Shown here: positions 31,178 through 40,306 of the stretch, piece after piece | Numbering within the stretch: position 1 is the first letter of the stretch | How the letters are laid out: each line of letters opens with the position of its first letter | Source: Rhodospirillales bacterium | Lineage (GTDB): Bacteria > Pseudomonadota > Alphaproteobacteria > Rhodospirillales_A > JACZKS01 | DNA length: 41,661 bases | Reading direction: 5' to 3' | NCBI GenBank assembly: GCA_018648445.1 | Contig: JABGRG010000027.1 | Coordinates: 1-41,661 of the forward strand | Notes under the pieces: model-generated | Told to the model about the DNA's origin: nothing | The model's input: the letters and a program-made list of their open reading frames with translations, nothing else | The model's database searches: none | Position numbers and translations under genes: made by a program

Positions 31178-32658
31178 TATGCGTCTCCCTTCAGATACGA
31201 AGGTTTGGCATCGAACCCTGCGGAACTCTCCAAGACATCGCCGATCCGCAGAACCGTTTCCTCGTCAAATGGTTTTCCGATGATTTGCAGCCCCAACGGC
31301 AATCCCTCGCCGCTGAAGCCCGACGGCACCGAAATACCCGGCAGTCCGGCCAGATTGAGGGGAACGGTAAACACATCATTCAGATACATGGCGACCGGAT
31401 CATCGGAATTTTCGCCGATGGGGAACGCCGCCGACGGCGTTGCCGGAGCCAGGATTGCATCGACGGTCTGGAAGGCCTTGCGGAAATCCTCGGCGATCAG
31501 CGCGCGGACTTTCTGGGCTTTCAGATAATAAGCGTCGTAGTAACCGGCGCTAAGAACGTAGGTGCCGATCAAAATTCGTCGCCGCACTTCGGTTCCAAAA
31601 CCTGCGCCGCGCGTGTTTTCGTACATCTCGTCCAGACTGTCGCCATCGACCCGAAGACCGTAGCGCACCCCGTCGTAGCGGGCCAGATTGGACGACGCCT
31701 CGGCGGGCGCGATGATGTAGTAGGTGGCTAACGCGTACTTTGTGTGGGGCAAAGAAACATCGACCGGCTCGGCCCCGGCATCTTTCAGCATTTCAATGCC
31801 GTTTTGCCATAGCGCCTCGATGTCGGCGGCCATGCCATCGACCCGATATTCTCGGGGAACGCCGATTTTCAGACCCCGGATATCGCCCGACAGCGCGGCT
31901 GCAAAATTGGGAACGCCGATGGGGGCGGAGGTCGAGTCCTTGGCGTCGTGCCCGGCCATGGCCTCCAGCATGATGGCGGCATCCTGAACGGTTCGGGTCA
32001 TCGGTCCGGCCTGATCCAGGCTGGATGCGTAGGCGACGATGCCCCACCGCGAACAGCGCCCGTAGGTGGGTTTCAGGCCGACGATCCCGCAGAAGGACCC
32101 CGGCTGACGGATCGATCCGCCGGTATCGGTTCCGGTGGCGCCCAGACACAGGCGCGCAGCCACGGCGACCGCCGACCCGCCCGACGACCCGCCCGGCACC
32201 CGGTCTTTGCCATCGGCCGCCTTCCACGGGTTGATCACGTTGCCGTGGTAGCTGGTGATGTTGGCCGAACCCATGGCGAATTCGTCTAGGTTTGCCTTGC
32301 CCAGCATCACCGCGCCCGCGTCGCGCAAGTTCTGCGACACGGTCGACTCGTAAGGCGGTTTGAAACCGTCCAAAATATGCGAACCTGCGCTCGTTAGCAC
32401 ACCATCGGTGCAAAAAAGGTCTTTAACCGCGATGGGGATGCCGTCCATGGGTCCCGCCACTTCGCCCTTTGACCGGCGTGTGTCCGACGCCGCCGCGCGT
32501 TCTCGCGCGATGTCCGGGGTTTCGGTAACAAAGGCGTTCAGATCCCGCGCACCTTCCACCGCGGCGATATGGGCGTCGGTCAGTTCGGCCGATGTGAAAT
32601 CGCCTGCCGCAAGTCCCTGCGCCGCCTGGGCAAGGGTCAGCTCCGTTAAATTTGCCAT
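31177..32658 (-). CDS. gatA: Asp/Glu-tRNA amidotransferase subunit A (GatA)
   Basis: This 493-residue amidase-signature enzyme releases ammonia from glutamine for the transamidation by GatB. The Lys/Ser/Ser triad is present: Lys79 in [10 protein letters not shown], a serine in [17 protein letters not shown] near 158, and the nucleophilic serine in [16 protein letters not shown] near 182. I choose the ATG at 32658, which overlaps the gatC stop codon as ATGA; a GTG one codon upstream is possible. The C-terminus ([25 protein letters not shown]) is family-typical and complete. Confidence 0.98.
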   Translation of the reverse strand: MANLTELTLAQAAQGLAAGDFTSAELTDAHIAAVEGARDLNAFVTETPDIARERAAASDTRRSKGEVAGPMDGIPIAVKDLFCTDGVLTSAGSHILDGFKPPYESTVSQNLRDAGAVMLGKANLDEFAMGSANITSYHGNVINPWKAADGKDRVPGGSSGGSAVAVAARLCLGATGTDTGGSIRQPGSFCGIVGLKPTYGRCSRWGIVAYASSLDQAGPMTRTVQDAAIMLEAMAGHDAKDSTSAPIGVPNFAAALSGDIRGLKIGVPREYRVDGMAADIEALWQNGIEMLKDAGAEPVDVSLPHTKYALATYYIIAPAEASSNLARYDGVRYGLRVDGDSLDEMYENTRGAGFGTEVRRRILIGTYVLSAGYYDAYYLKAQKVRALIAEDFRKAFQTVDAILAPATPSAAFPIGENSDDPVAMYLNDVFTVPLNLAGLPGISVPSGFSGEGLPLGLQIIGKPFDEETVLRIGDVLESSAGFDAKPSYLKGDA

Positions 32659-32945
32659 CACTCGACCACCTTGGGCACGGTGTAACAGCCCGCTTCGGGG
32701 TCCGGCGCGTTGGCCAGAACGCGCGCCTGATATCCGCCATCGGTCACCACGTCCTTGCGGCGATAAAGCGACATGTCGGCGACGCTGGTGATGGGCTCGA
32801 CACTTTCGGTGTCGACCTCGTTCAACTGTTCGACCCAGCCGATGATACCGGAAAGTTCCTGGGCCAAATGGTCCAGCTCTTCATCCGGTATCTTTATGCG
32901 GGCCAGAAACGCGATATTTCTGACGGTATCTTTGTCGAGTGACAT
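32658..32945 (-). CDS. gatC: Asp/Glu-tRNA amidotransferase subunit C (GatC)
   Basis: This 95-residue GatC clamps GatA to GatB. The sequence begins [20 protein letters not shown] and contains [22 protein letters not shown] and a C-terminal [15 protein letters not shown], all standard for GatC. The start at 32945 gives the usual N-terminus; a longer frame to 33005 has an atypical extension. It is the first gene of the gatCAB operon. Confidence 0.97.
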   Translation of the reverse strand: MSLDKDTVRNIAFLARIKIPDEELDHLAQELSGIIGWVEQLNEVDTESVEPITSVADMSLYRRKDVVTDGGYQARVLANAPDPEAGCYTVPKVVE

Positions 32946-33029
32946 GAAAACCTGCTTTGTCCGTAATGCGGCGCGGAACGTAGCATTCGGGGTTTCGCCG
33001 CGCAACTGCTTGGGAATAATTCGGCGCCG

Positions 33030-34079
33030 CTAAAAGGCGCTTTCGGCGAGCATTCCCCAAACGTCCGCATTCCAGGTATGGGGCGCGATTTGCGAAGCTG
33101 CCACGAGCGCCTCGGCAACCGTTCCGGCGGCGTCGCTACCGCCATTTGGCTTAACCGCGAATTCCTTCATGGAAAGGCTATCGAGGACGACTTTGTTTTC
33201 GCCGCGACGGTAAAGGAAGATGGTCGAGAAAACCTCGTCGTATTCGCGGGTTACGTTGGGTAGGTCGATGTTGATCTGATAGATTCCGTTATCGGACAAC
33301 TGAAACGGCGCTTCGGTAATAAACATGTAGCCGGGGAAGGCCATCTTCTTGCCGCTGCGTTCACATTCCCAATCGACCTCGTAATCGGAGGTTTCAAACA
33401 GCTCTCCCTCGACCGGGTTTTTCCCGACGAAGCGAATAACAAATCGACAGGACCCGTCCTCGCCGACCTTCGTCTCGCCCACAAGGGGAGCGTCCAAAGT
33501 TCCGTCGACCAGGGGAAGAAGCGTTTCGGCGAAAATGAACCCCAGTTCCTGCTTGTCCCGGCGAACGAAGACCCAACTGCCGTTTTCGGCCGAACCGATG
33601 GCCTCGACACGCGATCCGCGTTCCAATCGACCGCGTTTTTGGGCTTTAATCGATGGCTTCGCCCGCAAATTCACGTCCGAAGCCGCAAGGAAAAACCCGG
33701 ACGCAGGTGCAATCGGTTCGCCGTTGCTGTCGAGAATCCTGCCATTGGCATCTTTTTCGACGGGCGGCAGGCTGACCATCTTGAGCAAAGTCTTATAGAC
33801 AAACCCCAAATCCTTGCCGGCCCGGCGCACCGCGAACCAGCTCCCGACTTTTCCGGCGGCCTCGATCTTGGCCCCCCGCCTGAGCCCGCCCAAGCGCTTT
33901 GCTTTGGTTTCGGGCCGAGCCCGCACGTTGGCGTCCTTGGTGATCTCGTAAGTGCCTGACGCCGATTCGATTGCCACGCCCATGAACTTCACACTGGCGG
34001 CGATCCCATCCGACGAAACAGCACACGCTGCAAACGCAATGATCAGAACGGCGATCCAAACCTGAAACCGGCGGAACAT
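33030..34079 (-). CDS. secreted protein with two bacterial SH3-like domains
   Basis: This 349-residue protein has a signal peptide (MFRRFQ, then the hydrophobic VWIAVLIIAFAACAV, with cleavage near residues 25-29). Two SH3b domains follow: YEITKDANVRARPETKAKRLGGL...GSWFAVRRAGKDLGFVYKTLL and SDVNLRAKPSIKAQKRGRL...GSWVFVRRDKQELGFIFAETLL. A C-terminal beta-rich domain of about 150 residues (VRFVGKNPVEGELFETSDYEVDWECE) is unrecognised. SH3b domains often bind cell-wall peptides. The start at 34079 has GGGAG upstream, and the longer frame to 34160 would put a non-signal segment first. It is divergent from ruvX. The periplasmic role is unknown. Confidence 0.85.
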   Translation of the reverse strand: MFRRFQVWIAVLIIAFAACAVSSDGIAASVKFMGVAIESASGTYEITKDANVRARPETKAKRLGGLRRGAKIEAAGKVGSWFAVRRAGKDLGFVYKTLLKMVSLPPVEKDANGRILDSNGEPIAPASGFFLAASDVNLRAKPSIKAQKRGRLERGSRVEAIGSAENGSWVFVRRDKQELGFIFAETLLPLVDGTLDAPLVGETKVGEDGSCRFVIRFVGKNPVEGELFETSDYEVDWECERSGKKMAFPGYMFITEAPFQLSDNGIYQINIDLPNVTREYDEVFSTIFLYRRGENKVVLDSLSMKEFAVKPNGGSDAAGTVAEALVAASQIAPHTWNADVWGMLAESAF

Positions 34080-34176
34080 CCCGGGCGCTCCCGAATCCTT
34101 CGAACATAAAGATAACAACGCCTTATAAGATATGATATCCGAGAGAACCAGTGGATACAATCAGGTGGTCGGGTTC

Positions 34177-34647
34177 ATGGCAGTCGTCGATATCAGGACA
34201 CTTGTTTCGTTGGTGCCGCGCGACCGCCGTCTGATCGGTCTGGACGTCGGAAGCAAGACCATCGGACTGGCGTTATCGGACCTGAGCAGGATGGTGGCGA
34301 CGCCCCATGACGTCGTGCGCCGGACCAAGTTCAGCAAAGACGCCGAACACATTTCGCGGGTTATTGAGGAAAACGAGGTCGGCGGTTTCGTCATCGGTCT
34401 TCCCATCAGCATGGACGGGACCGAGGGGCGGCGCTGCCAGTCCACCCGCGATTTTACCAATAATCTGCTCAAGATAATTGATCTGCCCGCTGCGTTTTGG
34501 GACGAGCGCCTGTCCACGGCGGTTGTCGAGCGCATGATGGTGAGTGAAATGGACATGACCCGCAAACGCCGCGCACAGATCGTCGACAAGCTGGCGGCGG
34601 CCTACATTCTGCAAGGGGCGCTGGACGCCATGCCATCCGGTATCTAG
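34177..34647 (+). CDS. ruvX: RuvX/YqgF-family Holliday-junction resolvase-like protein
   Basis: This 156-residue RNase H-fold protein contains LIGLDVGSKTIGLALSD (first catalytic Asp), FVIGLPISMDGTEGRRCQ, FWDERLSTAVVERMM (Glu) and DKLAAAYILQGALD (Asp), the complete YqgF/RuvX motif set. The family is involved in 16S rRNA 5'-end maturation and possibly Holliday-junction processing. I choose the ATG at 34177, preceded by AGGTGG. An upstream ATG at 34132 would add an unlikely extension. The stop codon abuts the next gene's ATG, so the AEC transporter is in the same transcript. Confidence 0.95.
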   Translation: MAVVDIRTLVSLVPRDRRLIGLDVGSKTIGLALSDLSRMVATPHDVVRRTKFSKDAEHISRVIEENEVGGFVIGLPISMDGTEGRRCQSTRDFTNNLLKIIDLPAAFWDERLSTAVVERMMVSEMDMTRKRRAQIVDKLAAAYILQGALDAMPSGI

Positions 34648-35568
34648 ATGTTCGACATTGTTCTCAGTCTGGCCCCGATCTTCGCACTTATCATGCTGGG
34701 CTATGCCCTGAAACACCTGGCATGGGTGCCTGAAGACTTCTGGGCGAGTGCAGAACGCATGACCTATTACATATTCTTCCCGGCCCTTCTGATCAGCAAC
34801 ACAGCAAAAGCCGATCTGGCCGGAGTCGATATCGGAACGCTGGCGCTGGCCTTGGTTATCCCGCTTTTTTTTGTTTCGGCGGCATCGGTTCTGACGCGGG
34901 GTCTGACCAAATCGGACGGGCCATCGTTCACGTCGGTTTTTCAAGGCAATATCCGCCCCAATACCTATGTCGGCATCGCGGCGGCATTCGCGTTGTTCGG
35001 TGATCCCGGTCTGACGCTTACGGCCGTGGCTATCGTGCTATGTGTCCCAACGGTAAATGTCTTTAGTGTCTTCGCATTGGTTCGCTATGCATCCCCGCCG
35101 GGAACGTCCTTCAGGTTGAGGCAAACTGTTTTGCCGGTCCTTCGCAATCCATTGATTATTTCGTCGCTGATCGGTGCCGCGTGGAACGCCGGTGATATTG
35201 GGTCGCCGCCTGTCGTCGGCCCGTTGCTAGAAATATTGGGCCGTGCCGCCCTGCCCGTAGGCCTTATGGCTGTTGGCGCGGGCCTCGATATTGCCGCCGT
35301 AAGACCGGTCGGGCGTCTGGTCGTTCTGGCGGTAACGACGAAACTGGCAGTCCTTCCGGCCCTGACCTTTCTGGCCAGCTGGTTCTTCGGTCTGGATGCT
35401 CTGGCAACCGGGGTCTGCGTCAGCTATGCGGCGCTTCCCACTTCCATTTCGTCCTACGTTCTGGCCCGGCAGATGGGCGGTAATTCCGAGTTGATGGCGG
35501 GCATCGTGACGGCCACGACCCTTGTCGCCATGGCTACGATTCCGCTGGCGATATCCTTGCTAAATTAA
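34648..35568 (+). CDS. AEC-family membrane transporter
   Basis: This 306-residue auxin-efflux-carrier-family transporter has about ten hydrophobic segments in two halves (FDIVLSLAPIFALIMLGYAL at the start; LLEILGRAALPVGLMAVGAGL in the middle, a usual family motif). FQGNIRPNTYVGIAAAFALFGD and ATTLVAMATIPLAISLL are also typical. Bacterial members export or import small organic acids such as malate or malonate; the substrate here is unknown. It begins immediately at the ruvX stop and ends about 70 bases before pyrB. Confidence 0.92.
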   Translation: MFDIVLSLAPIFALIMLGYALKHLAWVPEDFWASAERMTYYIFFPALLISNTAKADLAGVDIGTLALALVIPLFFVSAASVLTRGLTKSDGPSFTSVFQGNIRPNTYVGIAAAFALFGDPGLTLTAVAIVLCVPTVNVFSVFALVRYASPPGTSFRLRQTVLPVLRNPLIISSLIGAAWNAGDIGSPPVVGPLLEILGRAALPVGLMAVGAGLDIAAVRPVGRLVVLAVTTKLAVLPALTFLASWFFGLDALATGVCVSYAALPTSISSYVLARQMGGNSELMAGIVTATTLVAMATIPLAISLLN

Positions 35569-35635
35569 TCATCCACAGAATTTTGCCGCATAGGTGCTTG
35601 CGTGTTCGGCACGGGTGGATTTATATTCGCGGCTT

Positions 35636-36604
35636 ATGAAAAACAGTCCTTCCGACGTCAAGTATCCTCACCGTCACCTGCTGGCTATCGAAGGCCTTTC
35701 GGCCCAGGAAATCTCTCATTTATTGGAAGTTGCCGACTCGTACGTCGAGCAAAACCGGCAAGCCGATAAAAAGAAATCCCTGCTGCGCGGGCGCACTGTC
35801 ATTAACCTCTTTTTTGAAGACTCGACCCGAACGCGGACATCGTTCGAACTGGCGGGCAAACGGCTGGGCGCCGACGTCATTAATATGGCGGTCGCCACCA
35901 GTTCGGTCAAAAAGGGCGAGACGCTTATCGACACGGCGATGACGCTGAATGCCATGCATCCGGATATTCTGGTGTGTCGGCACAACGCATCGGGCGCGGT
36001 CAAGCTTCTTTCCGAGAAAATGAACTGCGCGGTTATCAATGCCGGAGACGGAATGCACGCGCATCCGACACAGGCGTTGCTCGATGCGCTGACCATTCGC
36101 CGCAGACGGGGCAACCTTGCGGGCCTTACGGTGGCCATTTGCGGCGACATTCTTCATTCGCGGGTGGCGCGCTCCAACATCTGGCTGCTCACCACCATGG
36201 GGGCCACGGTTCGACTGGTCGCGCCGAAAACCCTGATCCCCGGCGGCGTTCAGGGGATGGGGGTCGAGGTCTTCTACGATATGGCCGAAGGTCTCAAAGA
36301 CGCCGACATCGTCATGATGCTGCGCCTGCAAACGGAAAGAATGCACGGCGGGTATTTCCCCTCGGTGCGCGAGTACTTCCATTTCTTCGGACTGGATTAC
36401 GAAAAACTGGCCTGCGCCAAGCCCGATGCCCTGATCATGCATCCCGGCCCCATGAACCGGGGCGTCGAGATCGACTCCATGGTAGCCGACGACTTCGGAC
36501 GCAGCGTTATTCGCGAACAGGTCGAGATGGGCGTCGCCGTGCGCATGGCCTGTATCGACATCCTGACCCGCAACATGGCGGACGCCGACACGAGGAGCCT
36601 CTAA
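35636..36604 (+). CDS. pyrB: aspartate carbamoyltransferase catalytic chain
   Basis: This 322-residue ATCase catalytic subunit joins carbamoyl phosphate and aspartate in pyrimidine synthesis. The phosphate-binding [13 protein letters not shown] is at about residues 57-69. [36 protein letters not shown] and [14 protein letters not shown] follow, all diagnostic. I start at 35636 ([22 protein letters not shown]); the upstream frame from 35594 has an uncharacteristic N-terminus. The gene is fused by a 1-base overlap (TAATG) to a dihydroorotase homologue that appears inactive. In Pseudomonas such homologues form a structural complex with ATCase, and the same is likely here. Confidence 0.98.
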   Translation: MKNSPSDVKYPHRHLLAIEGLSAQEISHLLEVADSYVEQNRQADKKKSLLRGRTVINLFFEDSTRTRTSFELAGKRLGADVINMAVATSSVKKGETLIDTAMTLNAMHPDILVCRHNASGAVKLLSEKMNCAVINAGDGMHAHPTQALLDALTIRRRRGNLAGLTVAICGDILHSRVARSNIWLLTTMGATVRLVAPKTLIPGGVQGMGVEVFYDMAEGLKDADIVMMLRLQTERMHGGYFPSVREYFHFFGLDYEKLACAKPDALIMHPGPMNRGVEIDSMVADDFGRSVIREQVEMGVAVRMACIDILTRNMADADTRSL

Positions 36605-37917
36605 TGCCGGTCAGTTGGAAAAAAACGCAAGATCTGGTCGCCTACGTCAACGCGCGGCTACTCGACCCGGCAAGCGGGCTGGATGAACCCGGCGGGGTCC
36701 TCACCGATGGCGAGGAAATCGTTGATTTCGGACCGAGCCTTCATTCCGGCAGCGTCCCCGACGGTGTGCGTTCCGTGGATTGCGGCGGGCACTGCCTTTG
36801 CCCCGGCCTTGTCGACATGCGAGTTCAGCTTCGCGATCCGGGCGAAGACCACAAGGGAACGCTGATCTCGACCGGCCAGGCCGCTACCGCCGGCGGCGTC
36901 ACATCCCTGGTCTGCCTGCCCAACACCAATCCGGTCATCGACGATATGTCCATCGTCGAATTCATTGCCCGGCGGGCGAGAATGCTGGGCTTGGCCAAGG
37001 TCTATCCCTATGGGGCGATCACCAAGGGCCTTGAAGGCGGTCAACTCGCCGAAATGGGGCTGCTGGCCGAATCGGGCGCGGTCGCTTTCACCGATGGCAA
37101 AAAGTCGATCGCCGACGCGCAAATCATGCGCCGTGCGCTGGCCTATTCCAGCATTTTCCCGCTGCTGATCGTCGAGCACGCCGAGGAGCCCACGTTGGGC
37201 GGCGGCTCCATGAACGCGGGCGAGACGGCGACGCGCATGGGCCTGAGCGGCATCCCGCGCGAAGCCGAAATCATCATGGTGGAACGCGATATCCGTCTGG
37301 TGGAAATGACCGGCGGACGATTGCATTTTGCCCATATCTCGACGTCGGGCGCGGTGGAAGTAATCCGTGCGGCCAAAGCACGCGGCCTGCCCATTACCTG
37401 CGATACAGCCCCCCCCTATTTTGCACTGAACGAAATGGAAGTGCTGGATTACCGCACCTTTGCCAAACTGTCGCCGCCGCTGCGTAGCGAGACCGACCGC
37501 CTGGCCATCATCGAAGGATTGAAGGACGGCACCATCGACGCCATCGCATCCGACCATTCGCCGCAGGACGAAGACACCAAGCGCCTTCCTTTCCCGCAAG
37601 CCGCGTTCGGCGGAGTGGGACTGGAAACGCTTCTTCCCGTCTCGCTCAGCCTTGTTCAAAACGGCGATATGGAACTTCTCGACGTTCTGAAGCTGATCAC
37701 CAGTGCGCCAGCCGACCTGATGGGCCTGTCTGCTGGCCGGCTGGAAAAGAGCGCGGCTGCCGATCTGATGGTCTTCGATCCCGAGAATATCTGGAAGGTG
37801 GACGCCAATTCCCTGCGCAGCATCGCCAAAAACTCACCCTTCGACGAGCGCCCCGTTCAGGGCCGTGTGCTGCGTACCGTCGTCGACGGCCGGACGGTAT
37901 TTGAAGACGGAGACTAA
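36604..37917 (+). CDS. dihydroorotase homologue lacking metal ligands (PyrC-prime-like)
   Basis: This 437-residue amidohydrolase-fold protein of the class I dihydroorotase type is coupled to pyrB. The HxH metal site that normally reads D-x-HVHLRxPG is DMRVQLRDPG here (Arg73 and Gln75). The PHH segment is APPYFAL, and the TDHAPH motif is SDHSPQ. The histidines in IVEHAEEP and HFAHIST remain. With both HxH histidines and others lost, it is unlikely to bind the usual zinc pair or catalyse the reaction. It most resembles the non-catalytic PyrC-prime/PyrX subunits that stabilise ATCase. The real dihydroorotase must be elsewhere in the genome. Confidence 0.9.
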   Translation: MPVSWKKTQDLVAYVNARLLDPASGLDEPGGVLTDGEEIVDFGPSLHSGSVPDGVRSVDCGGHCLCPGLVDMRVQLRDPGEDHKGTLISTGQAATAGGVTSLVCLPNTNPVIDDMSIVEFIARRARMLGLAKVYPYGAITKGLEGGQLAEMGLLAESGAVAFTDGKKSIADAQIMRRALAYSSIFPLLIVEHAEEPTLGGGSMNAGETATRMGLSGIPREAEIIMVERDIRLVEMTGGRLHFAHISTSGAVEVIRAAKARGLPITCDTAPPYFALNEMEVLDYRTFAKLSPPLRSETDRLAIIEGLKDGTIDAIASDHSPQDEDTKRLPFPQAAFGGVGLETLLPVSLSLVQNGDMELLDVLKLITSAPADLMGLSAGRLEKSAAADLMVFDPENIWKVDANSLRSIAKNSPFDERPVQGRVLRTVVDGRTVFEDGD

Positions 37918-37920
37918 GCC

Positions 37921-38538
37921 TTGGAAAGCGCTGCGGGAGACGGCCAACTCATTTTGGCGCTAGCCGCATCAACCGGCTATTTCCTCGGCTCGATCCCCTT
38001 CGGGCTGGTTCTTTGCTGGATGGCCGGGCACGGCGACATCCGCAAAATCGGCTCCGGTAACATCGGCGCCACCAACGTCCTGCGAACCGGCAACAAGCCG
38101 CTGGCCGCAGCAACATTGCTGCTGGATAGCGGCAAGGGCGGAGCCGCCGTCCTGATCTTCGCAACCCTCGGCCTCGAACCCGCCCTCGTCGCCGGACTGG
38201 CCGCCGTTCTGGGCCACAACTTCCCCATCTGGCTGAAATTTCAAGGCGGTAAAGGCTTCGCCACAACACTTGGAACCCTACTGGCCGCCGCGTGGCCCGT
38301 GGGCCTGCTGGCGTGCGTCACATGGCTGGCCTGCGCGGCAATCTTCCGTATGTCCTCGCTGGCCGCCCTGGTCGCCGCGACGGCATCACCATTTTACGCA
38401 TGGTGGCTCGAAAGCTGGCAGGTAGCAGCGTTAGCTGGCGCATTGGCCGTCCTCGCCATCATCCGCCACCACGCCAATATCGGGCGAATTTTGCGCGGTG
38501 AGGAGCCGCGTATCGGTCGGAAGAAGTCGTCCCAATAA
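37921..38538 (+). CDS. plsY: acyl-phosphate glycerol-3-phosphate acyltransferase (PlsY)
   Basis: This 205-residue integral membrane enzyme makes lysophosphatidate from acyl phosphate and glycerol-3-phosphate. About five membrane segments are visible, and the PlsY motifs are clear: YFLGSIPFGL, IRKIGSGNIGATNVLRTGN, LLDSGKGGAAV, LGHNFPIWLKFQGGKGFATTLG and the C-terminal HHANIGRILRGEE. The start is a TTG at 37921, four bases after the upstream stop, with GGAGA ahead, and it gives the normal N-terminus. It is probably co-transcribed with pyrB and the PyrC-like gene. In many relatives dprA follows; here a terminator and unrelated small genes do. Confidence 0.95.
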   Translation: MESAAGDGQLILALAASTGYFLGSIPFGLVLCWMAGHGDIRKIGSGNIGATNVLRTGNKPLAAATLLLDSGKGGAAVLIFATLGLEPALVAGLAAVLGHNFPIWLKFQGGKGFATTLGTLLAAAWPVGLLACVTWLACAAIFRMSSLAALVAATASPFYAWWLESWQVAALAGALAVLAIIRHHANIGRILRGEEPRIGRKKSSQ

Positions 38539-38540
38539 AA

Positions 38541-38597
38541 GACCGGGCTCCGCCCGCACCCGCAAAGGGCCGAGGCCCCTTTGATCCCATTTTTTTG
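38541..38597. terminator. terminator cluster after plsY
   Basis: Two GC-rich hairpins lie here. One is CGGGC-TC-CGCCCG near 38544-38556, followed on the minus strand by TCTTTTATT. The other is AAAGGGCC (38564-38571) with GGCCCCTTT (38574-38582, one bulge), followed on the plus strand after about nine bases by seven T residues. Together they probably end transcription from both directions. Confidence 0.65.
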
Positions 38598-38691
38598 AAA
38601 TGGCGTTATAGAGCATTGTTTTAATGTGGAAATATTTGAAACAATGTAAACCGTAACCGAAATAAACCGCTGTCCAAGGTTTGCACGGCAC

Positions 38692-38961
38692 TCAGTCCCA
38701 CAATTTTCTTAGTAACCGACCAAAAAACAACGCGGATAAAACAGAAATAAGAATGCAAGAAATTTCAAAAACTAAACCAAGCCAACCATCCACATTTTGC
38801 AGATCAAATGCCCACTTCGATAAATTGAATATCAAGATAAAAACGATGCCGCCAAATATGACAATAAGCAGGTTTCCGATAAAAAAATCGAACATCAGCT
38901 CAACAAAGCTCGGTTCTTTTCGTTCTGTTCGTTCTTTTCTTTTCACCATTTCTGGGGCCAT
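38692..38961 (-). CDS. hypothetical small membrane protein
   Basis: This 89-residue protein, if real, has a charged N-terminus (KRKERTERKEPSFVEL) and two membrane helices (FFIGNLLIVIFGGIVFILIFNL and GLVFEISCILISVLSALFFGRLL). I do not recognise a family. It lies in an AT-rich pocket (roughly 38590-39000) unlike the GC-rich neighbours, which suggests transfer. No clear Shine-Dalgarno precedes the ATG at 38961, and a second ATG at 38949 (MVKRKER) is equally possible. It is followed by the terminator cluster. The hydrophobic pattern and clean frame favour a real gene, but a chance frame cannot be excluded. Confidence 0.5.
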   Translation of the reverse strand: MAPEMVKRKERTERKEPSFVELMFDFFIGNLLIVIFGGIVFILIFNLSKWAFDLQNVDGWLGLVFEISCILISVLSALFFGRLLRKLWD

Positions 38962-39060
38962 ATCAATTCAGGGGGGCCATCCACCCCATCAGTTTACTTT
39001 TTTGCCCAAAGGAATCAAAGGGGTCGAGGTCACTGCTGTCCCCGTTGATCCTCAAGCATC

Positions 39061-39423
39061 CTAACCACCAACCTGTTCGTGATCGGTATCGAGTGCTGCC
39101 GGGAATTCTTCGGCGAGTTGGCGGGTGGCTTCGGTTTCGGCTTGGGGGAGTTCTTCGGTCAGGCGGGATTTGTTGATTTCGGGGGCGCGCTCGCACAGGC
39201 GGGCGATGAATTGGGTGTCGTCGGGGGTGTCGAGGCCGATCATTACGGCTTCTTTGGCGAATTCGGCGGCTTCGGTCTCGTTCAGGCCCATTTGTGTCGC
39301 GGCCCACAGGCCCAGGAGTTTGTTGCGGCGCGCGCGCGCCTTGAAGCGGCGCTCCTCGTCCATTTTGTATTTGGCTTCCTGGCTTTTTTTGTGGTCGTCG
39401 AACGGGCCGTCGTTTCCGCTCAT
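39061..39423 (-). CDS. DUF1476 protein (ATP synthase zeta-type inhibitor family)
   Basis: This 120-residue DUF1476 protein contains GPFDDHKKSQEAKYKMDEERRFKARARRNKLLGLWAA at residues 5-41, the typical N-terminal inhibitory helix, followed by a four-helix C-terminal part. In Paracoccus and relatives this family inhibits F1F0 ATP hydrolysis (zeta subunit). The start at 39423 has GGAGG upstream. The C-terminal tail (LAEEFPAALDTDHEQVGG) is about 15 residues longer than many family members. Its nearness to purC is common in Alphaproteobacteria. It is divergent from the NRDE-family gene. Confidence 0.92.
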   Translation of the reverse strand: MSGNDGPFDDHKKSQEAKYKMDEERRFKARARRNKLLGLWAATQMGLNETEAAEFAKEAVMIGLDTPDDTQFIARLCERAPEINKSRLTEELPQAETEATRQLAEEFPAALDTDHEQVGG

Positions 39424-39470
39424 CGTCAAGCGCCTCCTGTTCGGTCCCGATTTATTGTATAGCAAGGGGC

Positions 39471-40241
39471 ATGTGTACGCTTGTTATTCTGCGCCGCCCC
39501 GATCATGCGTGGCCGGTCATCATCGCCGCCAATCGCGACGAGATGGTGGATCGTCCGTGGCTGCCGCCCGCCCGGCACTGGGCGGACCGTGCCGAAGTGG
39601 TTGCCGGGCTGGACGAAACGGCGGGCGGGACGTGGCTGGGGGTTAATGATTATGGCGTCGTGGCCGCTGTTCTGAACCGCCGCAATTCGCTGGGACCGCG
39701 CGAGGGGCTTCGCAGCCGTGGCGAATTGCCGCTGGAAGCGCTTGATCACGGGGACGCCGCCAGCGCTGCCGAGGCGCTGGCCCATATCGCGCCTGCCGCG
39801 TATCGGTCTTTCAATCTGGTGATCGTCGACGCCCGAAACGCATTTTTGCTAACCTCGCGGTTCGGCGGGGATATGGGCGCGGACCTTCCGCCCATAGAGG
39901 TTCAGGAAATCCCCACGGGCGTTTCGATGATCACCGCATCCGATCTCAACGACGCCTCGTCGCCGAGAATTCGCAACTTCCTTCCCAAGTTCCAAACCGT
40001 CGCCGCGCCCGATCCCGCGTCCGGCGACTGGGCGGCGTGGAAGGCGCTGGTAGAAAGCCGGGTGCGCGACGCCGCAAGCCCGCCCGAAGCGGCCATGAAT
40101 ATTGTGACCGAGACGGGCTTTGGCACGGTATGTTCGTCGTTAATCGGGCTTGCGGCGGCGGATTCCGCCCCGTCCTGCCTGATCTGGCAATTCGCGCCGG
40201 GCCGTCCCGACGAGAGCGAATTTGAATCGGTCGAATTTTGA
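39471..40241 (+). CDS. NRDE/TANGO2-family protein
   Basis: This 256-residue protein begins MCTLVILRRPDHAWPVIIAANRDE, with the family NRDE motif at about residues 21-24. WADRAEVVAGLDETAGGTWLGVNDYGVVAAVLNRR and NLVIVDARNAFLLTS follow. TANGO2-like proteins are widespread; roles proposed include haem or metabolite handling, and the biochemical function is unsettled. The start ATG at 39471 lies next to the divergent DUF1476 start, about 47 bases apart. It precedes purC by 65 bases. Confidence 0.9.
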   Translation: MCTLVILRRPDHAWPVIIAANRDEMVDRPWLPPARHWADRAEVVAGLDETAGGTWLGVNDYGVVAAVLNRRNSLGPREGLRSRGELPLEALDHGDAASAAEALAHIAPAAYRSFNLVIVDARNAFLLTSRFGGDMGADLPPIEVQEIPTGVSMITASDLNDASSPRIRNFLPKFQTVAAPDPASGDWAAWKALVESRVRDAASPPEAAMNIVTETGFGTVCSSLIGLAAADSAPSCLIWQFAPGRPDESEFESVEF

Positions 40242-40306
40242 AGGTGTTTTGCGGGCGCGCACCTGCTATACGGAGCGCGATCCAGACTGATTAAATCGAG
40301 CGCCGA

